64,000 nt of DNA from an uncultured Clostridia bacterium (GTDB lineage Bacteria > Bacillota > Clostridia > Christensenellales > Borkfalkiaceae): NCBI GenBank assembly GCA_947625385.1, contig CANQOB010000003.1:27941-91940 (forward strand). The letters run 5' to 3'. Position numbers and translations under genes: made by a program. Below the pieces are notes generated by a model. That model ran no database searches and was not told the origin of the DNA. It saw only the letters and a program-made list of their open reading frames with translations. Below, one piece after another: positions 59,074 through 64,000 of the stretch (the first letter of the stretch is position 1; every line of letters starts with the position of its first letter).

Positions 59074-61170
59074 TTACGAGAGTTTTTCGAGCAGTTTGAA
59101 GTCGATTCCCTTCTCGCCGATCTTGATGATGCGAACCTTGACGACGTCGCCCACGGAGAGCACGTCCTCCACCTTCTCGACGCGTCTTTCGGAGAGCTTG
59201 GAGATGTGAATCATGCCGTCCTTGCCGGGTGCGAATTCAACGAACGCGCCCATCGTGGAGAGGATACGGACGACTCTGCCGATAAACATGTCGCCGACCT
59301 CGGGGTCGTGCACAATGCTCTCGACGATCGCCTTGGCTTTGAGCGCGGCTTCGCTGTCGCCGTAGGAGGCGATGCAGACGGTGCCGTCGTCCTCGATGTC
59401 GATCTTGGTGCCCGTCTCCGCGATGATGGAGTTGATGACCTTGCCCTGCTTTCCGACGACGTCGCCGATCTTTTCGGGGTCGATGCGGAAGAAGATGATG
59501 CGGGGCGCGTACTTGGAGAGTTCGGGACGCACCTCGGGCACGCACGCGAGCATCTTGGAGAGAATGAACTGTCTGCCCTCGTTCGCCTGCTCGATGGCGG
59601 TGTGCATGATCTCCTCGGAGATGCCCTTGATCTTGATGTCCATCTGGATAGCGGTGATACCCTTGACGGTCCCTGCGACCTTGAAGTCCATGTCGCCGAG
59701 GAAGTCCTCAAGCCCCTGGATATCCGTCATGACGCGGAATTCGCCCGTCTCTTGGTTCTTGATGAGCCCCATCGCAACGCCTGCAACGGGCGCCTTGATG
59801 GGCACGCCCGCGTCCATGAGCGCCATCGTGGAGCCGCAGACGGACGCCATCGACGAGGAGCCGTTGGACGAGAGGATGTCGTTGACCACGCGAATCGCGT
59901 ACGGGAACTCCTCGACGGAGGGAATGACGGGTTCGAGCGCGCGCTCTGCGAGCGCACCGTGCCCGATCTCGCGCCGTCCGGGGCTGCGGAGCGCCTTCGC
60001 CTCGCCCGTGCAGTAGCCGGGGAAGTTATATTGGTGCATGTAGCGCTTCTCGGTCTCGTCGTCGAGCCCTTCGAGCTTCTGCGCCGCCGCGAGCATGTCG
60101 AGCGTGCAGGTCGTGAGCGTCTGCGTCTGGCCGCGGGTGAACACGGCGGAGCCGTGCGCACGGGGCAGCACGCTTCTCTCGCACCAGATGGGGCGAATGT
60201 CTTTGAGCCCTCTTCCGTCGGGACGGATGCCCTTGTCGAAGATCTTGGCGCGCACCTTCTCCTTCGTGAGATAGTACAGGCTGTCCTTGATCTCCCGCGT
60301 GTTGTCGGGATAGATGTCCTTGAAGTGTTCGAGGGTCTCCGCGTCGACCTGGTCCTGCCGCGTCTGCCGCTCGCTCCGGTCGAAGGTGTCGAGCGCCCAG
60401 TCGAGCTTTTCGCTCGCGAAAGCGCGCACCTGTTCGTCGATCTCCTCGGGGATGTGATAGAGTTCGATCTCCCGCTTGGGTTTTCCGACCGCGGGAACGA
60501 TGACGTCCTCGATGTAGGCGCAGATCTTGGCGATCTCGGCTTGTCCGAACATAATGGCGCCCACCATCTCGTCGTTGGAGACCTCATTCGCGCCCGCCTC
60601 GATCATGAGGATGGCGTCCTTGGTGCCTGCGAGGTTGAGATGGATGGTGCTGTGCTTTCTCTGTTCGGCGTCGGGGTTGATGACGTACGCGCCGTCCACG
60701 AGTCCGACGACGACGCTGCCCGTAGGTCCCGCCCACGGGATGTCCGAGATCGCGAGCGCAACGGAGGAGCCCACCATGGCGAGAGGCTCGGGCGCTACGT
60801 CGGGTTCGACGGAGAGCGCGGTCGCGGTGACGACGACGTCGTTGAACAGTCCCTTCGGGAAGAGCGGGCGGAGCGGTCTGTCGATGAGACGGGCGGTCAG
60901 AATGGCTTTATCCGAAGCCCTTCCCTCCCTTCTCTTGAAGCCGCCGGGAATCTTGCCGACCGCGAACATCTTTTCCTCGTAATCCACCTGGAGCGGGAAG
61001 AAATCGATGCCGTCGCGCGGCGTTTCGGACATACACACGTTGACCATGACGACGGTCTCCCCGCAGCGCACCACGCAGGAGCCGTTGGTCTGTTCGGCAT
61101 ATTTGCCCGTCTCGACGACGACGTCCCTGCCGCCGATCTGAAACTTGAATTCTTTGTAATTTTGTGTCAT
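59074..61170 (-). CDS. pnp: Polyribonucleotide nucleotidyltransferase (PNPase)
   Basis: 698 aa. 3'-5' phosphorolytic RNA decay enzyme. Two RNase PH domains (FPLQVDYEEKMFAVGKIPGGF...; ARAHGSAVFTRGQTQTL and GRREIGHGALAERAL), a helical linker, KH domain (FRIDPEKIGDVVGKQGKVINSI) and a C-terminal S1 domain (GDMFIGRVVRILSTMGAFVEFAPGKDG). Full length. Start ATG at 61170 after AAGGAG with wide spacing. It follows rpsO, the common rpsO-pnp order. Confidence 0.97.
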   Translation of the reverse strand: MTQNYKEFKFQIGGRDVVVETGKYAEQTNGSCVVRCGETVVMVNVCMSETPRDGIDFFPLQVDYEEKMFAVGKIPGGFKRREGRASDKAILTARLIDRPLRPLFPKGLFNDVVVTATALSVEPDVAPEPLAMVGSSVALAISDIPWAGPTGSVVVGLVDGAYVINPDAEQRKHSTIHLNLAGTKDAILMIEAGANEVSNDEMVGAIMFGQAEIAKICAYIEDVIVPAVGKPKREIELYHIPEEIDEQVRAFASEKLDWALDTFDRSERQTRQDQVDAETLEHFKDIYPDNTREIKDSLYYLTKEKVRAKIFDKGIRPDGRGLKDIRPIWCERSVLPRAHGSAVFTRGQTQTLTTCTLDMLAAAQKLEGLDDETEKRYMHQYNFPGYCTGEAKALRSPGRREIGHGALAERALEPVIPSVEEFPYAIRVVNDILSSNGSSSMASVCGSTMALMDAGVPIKAPVAGVAMGLIKNQETGEFRVMTDIQGLEDFLGDMDFKVAGTVKGITAIQMDIKIKGISEEIMHTAIEQANEGRQFILSKMLACVPEVRPELSKYAPRIIFFRIDPEKIGDVVGKQGKVINSIIAETGTKIDIEDDGTVCIASYGDSEAALKAKAIVESIVHDPEVGDMFIGRVVRILSTMGAFVEFAPGKDGMIHISKLSERRVEKVEDVLSVGDVVKVRIIKIGEKGIDFKLLEKLS

Positions 61171-61242
61171 AAATGATGATTCTCCTTGCCTTTCCTATTT
61201 CTTTGCCCCGACGCCCCATGGCGGCGGGAGCGATTTTCCATG

Positions 61243-61273
61243 AAAAAAGGGTGGAAGAAAACCCCGCCCTTTT
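61243..61273 (-). terminator. Terminator or attenuator hairpin between rpsO and pnp
   Basis: Stem AAAAGGGCGG with CCACCCTTTT (one mismatch) followed by extra U on the minus strand. Position suits partial termination before pnp, or RNase III processing as known for other rpsO-pnp operons. Confidence 0.6.
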
Positions 61274-61283
61274 CAGAAGTTCG

Positions 61284-61538
61284 TTACTTACGCAGATCCA
61301 GCGCCGCGATGACGGCACGGTAACGCTCGATGTCTTTGGCTTTGAGATAATCCAAAAGACCGCGGCGGCGTCCGACCATCTTCAAAAGTCCTCTCCGCGA
61401 GTGATTGTCGTGCTTGTGCTCTTTGAGGTGCTCATTGAGGTGGTTGATGCGCTCGGTGAGCAGGGCGATCTGCACTTCGGGGGAACCCGTGTCACCCTCG
61501 TGAGAGGCGAACTTTGCGATGATTTCGCTCTTTTCCAT
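61284..61538 (-). CDS. rpsO: 30S ribosomal protein S15
   Basis: 84 aa. Family core [40 protein letters not shown] is unmistakable. Binds the central domain of 16S rRNA. Start ATG at 61538 with AGGAGG upstream. It has its own promoter and a hairpin leader that could mediate autoregulation. Confidence 0.97.
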   Translation of the reverse strand: MEKSEIIAKFASHEGDTGSPEVQIALLTERINHLNEHLKEHKHDNHSRRGLLKMVGRRRGLLDYLKAKDIERYRAVIAALDLRK

Positions 61539-61568
61539 TTGCGTTTATCCTCCTATGGAAGTATTCGC

Positions 61569-61649
61569 GAGACGCCAAGAGGTGCGTGGAGAGCGCGTCT
61601 CCTCGCGTCCGTCGACATATAGGATAGCACTTTTCGCCGCCGATGTCAA
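61569..61649 (-). promoter_or_regulatory. rpsO promoter and leader hairpin
   Basis: Minus strand TTGACA (61649-61644), 17 bp, TATCCT (61626-61621) with TGC extended -10. The leader holds a 7-bp hairpin (GAGACGC/GCGTCTC, 61569-61575 and 61595-61601) with an inner GC-rich region. It is a candidate S15-binding leader, but does not obviously match one known class. Confidence 0.6.
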
Positions 61650-61713
61650 AGGATTTTGCGCAAGGGGGAAAGATTTTCGGAAAAAATCGGAGAATTTGTT
61701 CTCACAGCTCTCC

Positions 61714-63696
61714 CTATCTTTGGAATTCCGATTCGTTATAGGTGAGCGGCGGCTGATCTGTCGTGTGCAATGTCCATTGAGCACTTGGACGCCCCAAAAA
61801 GTCCGTTTTTCCGGGGATTCCGCAATAGCTAATTCCCTGCGACATATTCCCCATTTCAATACTGTTCCATTCGAGCATAGTCCCGGCATAGTCGATCTCG
61901 GTAATTTCAAGCGCGGTGAGCGCATAGAGGCCGAAGGTTTTCACGCTCGTGGGAACGGAGACGGAAGTCACCCCTTGCACGGCATAGAACGCCCCCGCGG
62001 GGATTTTCGTCACCCCGTCGGGAATGGCGAGCTCGCCCGCAAGCTTCACGCCGCCCACGGTATATTCGGCATACTTTGCGCACCGCACCAGCCACGCCAC
62101 CTGCATGCTGCAAAATTCGGTGAGCGACCCTTGATAGATGACGGGCAGGGTGTCCACGGCGGAGACCTGTTCGAACGCCCCCTCTCCGATCGATTTCAAA
62201 CTCTTCGGAATGGTGAGCGATGTGACCGAACGCAATCCCAAAAAGGCAAACGCGGGCACCGTCTCCACGTCTGCGGGGAACGTCAGCGCACCTTCGAGTT
62301 TTTTATTGTTGATATATAGCGTCCGCTGCACATTGGTGTCCAATTTGCTCGCGCCTCTGTTATAATATTTTTCGTTGCGCATGAGTCCGCCGCGAAAGAC
62401 GTTGCCGTCCAGCGCGCACCACTGCTCGATCGTGCCGTTGAAGTGAATCTGCACCTCTTTTGCGATATTGTAGAAATTTGTATACACGTTGTACTCCCCG
62501 GGCTCCACATGCAGAACGGGTCCGAACGTGATGTCGGAGAGCGCAGTGCAGCCGTAAAACGCGCCGTCCTCGAGTATCATCTCTTCCCCGAGCACGAGCT
62601 GTTCGAGCGCTGTGCATTTGTAGAAAGCCGAATCCCCGAGTTTTGCTTTGCCCTTGATCGCGACCCGTTCGAGCGCTGCGCATTGAGAGAATGCCGACTC
62701 CCCGAGATTTGCCGTCTTTTCGGGCAGTTCGATCTCTGTGAGCGAATTGCAGCGCGTAAAGGCACATACGCCGATACTTTCGAGCCCTTCGCCGAACGTG
62801 ACCTCGGAGAGCGCGGCGCATTCGTAAAACGCACGGTTGCCGATGGAGACCAGACTGTCGGGCAGAACGATCTTCTCGATCAGGGGGCAGCCGTTGAAGC
62901 CGTATCTGCCGATCGATTTGAGCGCCTCGCCGAACGTCACGCTTCTGAGTGTCGCCGTTTGATAGAAGGAGGATTCGCCGATGTCGACGACTGCGTCGAG
63001 CCCGATCTCTTCGAGCGCCGTATCTTGGAAAGAAGACTCGCCGAAGATCTGCACCCCGCCGAGATCGGCTTCGGCAAGCGCACGGCAATGGGCGAACGCG
63101 CTCTCTCCGATCTCCGTCACGCTGTCGGGAAGGCTGACGCCCGTCAGGGTGGTGTCGGGCGCCTCTTCGGTCGCAGAGAACGCCCCTGCCCCGATCTTCG
63201 TCACCGCTTTCCCGAGATGACGCGCGGGAACGACGATCTGCGCTCCCGTCTCCTCCCCTCTTCCCGTGACGGTGTAGGTATCCGTCGCAGGGTCGAGCTC
63301 GAAGGCAAGTTTTGAGACCGTCTCTTTCTCCCCGCAGACGGTGCAGACGCCGCTTTCGAAGGTATGGAACTCCTTTGCGAAGATCTCCCCGTCCTGTTCG
63401 CATTGTTTCCAATGGGAGTCTGCGTCGCTTTCATACCCCTTTGCACTGTGGACATGCGCGCGCGGATAGCCGCAGACGGAGCATACGTCGCCGTCGAACG
63501 TGTGCGCCGCCCGCCCCTCCGTGACGTCGTGTCCGCACGTTGCCGCGTGCCAATGATAGCCCGAGTCGCTTTCCCATGCGTCGGAAAAGGTGTGCGTGTG
63601 CGCATTCTCCGCCGTCACGTCCGCACAGGCAGAGATCGCGCCCGCCAGACAGATTGCCGCTCCCAAAGAGAGCAAGACCGTGAGTTTTTTGTTCAT
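61714..63696 (-). CDS. BspA-like LRR surface lipoprotein with Cys/His knuckles
   Basis: 660 aa. Lipobox ISAC (Cys24). Residues about 33-125 have three Cys/His knuckles of the form H-W-x-x-C...HTF-x-x-G-x-C-x-x-CG. Residues about 160-640 are LRR_5 repeats such as IGESAFAHCRALAEADL, IGNRAFYECAALSEVTF and LGESAFSQCAALERVAI. Likely a ligand-binding surface protein. Start ATG at 63696 after GAGGTG. Divergent from a small regulator with three operator copies between them, one filling this gene's promoter spacer. Confidence 0.88.
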   Translation of the reverse strand: MNKKLTVLLSLGAAICLAGAISACADVTAENAHTHTFSDAWESDSGYHWHAATCGHDVTEGRAAHTFDGDVCSVCGYPRAHVHSAKGYESDADSHWKQCEQDGEIFAKEFHTFESGVCTVCGEKETVSKLAFELDPATDTYTVTGRGEETGAQIVVPARHLGKAVTKIGAGAFSATEEAPDTTLTGVSLPDSVTEIGESAFAHCRALAEADLGGVQIFGESSFQDTALEEIGLDAVVDIGESSFYQTATLRSVTFGEALKSIGRYGFNGCPLIEKIVLPDSLVSIGNRAFYECAALSEVTFGEGLESIGVCAFTRCNSLTEIELPEKTANLGESAFSQCAALERVAIKGKAKLGDSAFYKCTALEQLVLGEEMILEDGAFYGCTALSDITFGPVLHVEPGEYNVYTNFYNIAKEVQIHFNGTIEQWCALDGNVFRGGLMRNEKYYNRGASKLDTNVQRTLYINNKKLEGALTFPADVETVPAFAFLGLRSVTSLTIPKSLKSIGEGAFEQVSAVDTLPVIYQGSLTEFCSMQVAWLVRCAKYAEYTVGGVKLAGELAIPDGVTKIPAGAFYAVQGVTSVSVPTSVKTFGLYALTALEITEIDYAGTMLEWNSIEMGNMSQGISYCGIPGKTDFLGRPSAQWTLHTTDQPPLTYNESEFQR

Positions 63697-63720
63697 CTTT
63701 CCACCTCTTTTGAAATATTT

Positions 63721-63797
63721 GTCCCAATTTTCGGGACAATAATGATTGTAGTCCTAATTCTTGGGACTGTCAAGCATTTTGTCCAAATTTTTGGTAC
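63721..63797. promoter_or_regulatory. Three operators at 30-bp spacing with the lipoprotein promoter
   Basis: 17-bp sites GTCCCAATTTTCGGGAC (63721-63737), GTCCTAATTCTTGGGAC (63751-63767) and GTCCAAATTTTTGGTAC (63781-63797) start exactly 30 bp apart. The leftward promoter is TTGACA (63773-63768) and TACAAT (63750-63745), and its 17-bp spacer is precisely the middle operator. Confidence 0.85.
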
Positions 63798-63824
63798 TTT
63801 TTTAGAGAATAAGGGGGAAATGGT

Positions 63825-64000
63825 ATGAAAAACATCTTTCAGACCCGCCTCTGCGACCTCATCGCGGAGAGCGGAAAGACGCAGAATGCGATCTGCGCGG
63901 AGCTGAACATCCGCAAGCAAAAACTGTCAAATTGGAAAACGGGATATACCGAGCCTTGTCTTGACGATCTCGTCATGCTTGCGCTCTATTTCGACGTATC
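63825..64000 (+). CDS. Small Cro/CI-type helix-turn-helix regulator (third; 3' end outside window)
   Basis: 58 codons visible. MKNIFQTRLCDLIAESGKTQNAICAELNIRKQKLSNWKTGYTEPCLDDLVMLALYFDVS fits the HTH_3 fold of the regulators at 58054 and 58780; by their length about 13 residues are missing. Start ATG at 63825 with GGGGG upstream. Probable repressor of the divergent LRR lipoprotein and of itself. Confidence 0.85.
   Translation, partial: MKNIFQTRLCDLIAESGKTQNAICAELNIRKQKLSNWKTGYTEPCLDDLVMLALYFDV

Noticed and set aside
59206..61176. 656-codon plus-strand frame opposite pnp
   Set aside because: Antisense shadow; PNPase domains are complete on the minus strand.
1..64000. CRISPR arrays, tRNA or rRNA genes, insertion-sequence transposases and phage genes
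   Set aside because: I saw no regularly spaced identical repeats with unique spacers, no cloverleaf or rRNA sequence, and no transposase or integrase frame.

Overview
This window looks like a chromosomal segment of a monoderm Bacillota (Clostridia-like) bacterium, probably an anaerobic gut or fermenter lineage. The evidence is the housekeeping order plsX-rnc-smc-ftsY / ylxM-ffh-rpsP-khpA, the tmcAL / pta-ackA / DUF177-rpmF neighbourhood, many lipobox lipoproteins, BspA-type leucine-rich repeats, high-molecular-weight rubredoxin and the AGGAGG ribosome sites. Coding DNA is GC-rich and avoids TTA, CTA and TCA codons, which creates long meaningless open frames on the opposite strand. Intergenic DNA is AT-rich. 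I cannot name the species.

Layout, left to right. 1-13365 (-): the N-terminal 4455 residues of a giant repetitive surface protein, with its own promoter and a ~240-nt structured leader. 13776-16302 (-): csoR-copA copper efflux with a visible operator. 16558-17885 (-): rubredoxin/flavoprotein, L32 and DUF177. 17961-20251 (-): pta-ackA, divergent from tmcAL. 21715-24347 (-): two FAD oxidoreductases, divergent from a membrane-anchored DUF1508 protein. 25394-28445: repeat-rich intergenic DNA around a BspA-like lipoprotein with a poly-G promoter. 28446-38240 (-): signal recognition, ribosomal, SMC, RNase III and PlsX genes. 38444-39520 (-): an esterase lipoprotein. 39641-57035 (-): an eight-gene operon of a 2608-aa subtilase-LRR protein, a lipoprotein, OppA, OppB, OppC, OppD, OppF and a small membrane protein. 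57541-58995: orphan MazF, two small Cro/CI regulators, a truncated lipoprotein and a fragment of pnp. 59074-61538 (-): pnp and rpsO. 61714-64000: an LRR lipoprotein divergent from a third small regulator that runs off the window.

How it fits together. The large operon reads as surface proteolysis coupled to oligopeptide import, and both its ATPases carry unusual charged glycine-rich additions. The right end shows a recurring module: a ~71-aa helix-turn-helix regulator facing a Cys/His-knuckle surface lipoprotein, with regulator-specific dyad operators between them, in one case filling the 17-bp promoter spacer exactly. Other regulatory oddities are a poly-G promoter spacer, promoters built into terminators, apparently leaderless genes, and a family of dispersed hairpin repeats. 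All promoter and operator calls are by eye and none is experimentally supported here.
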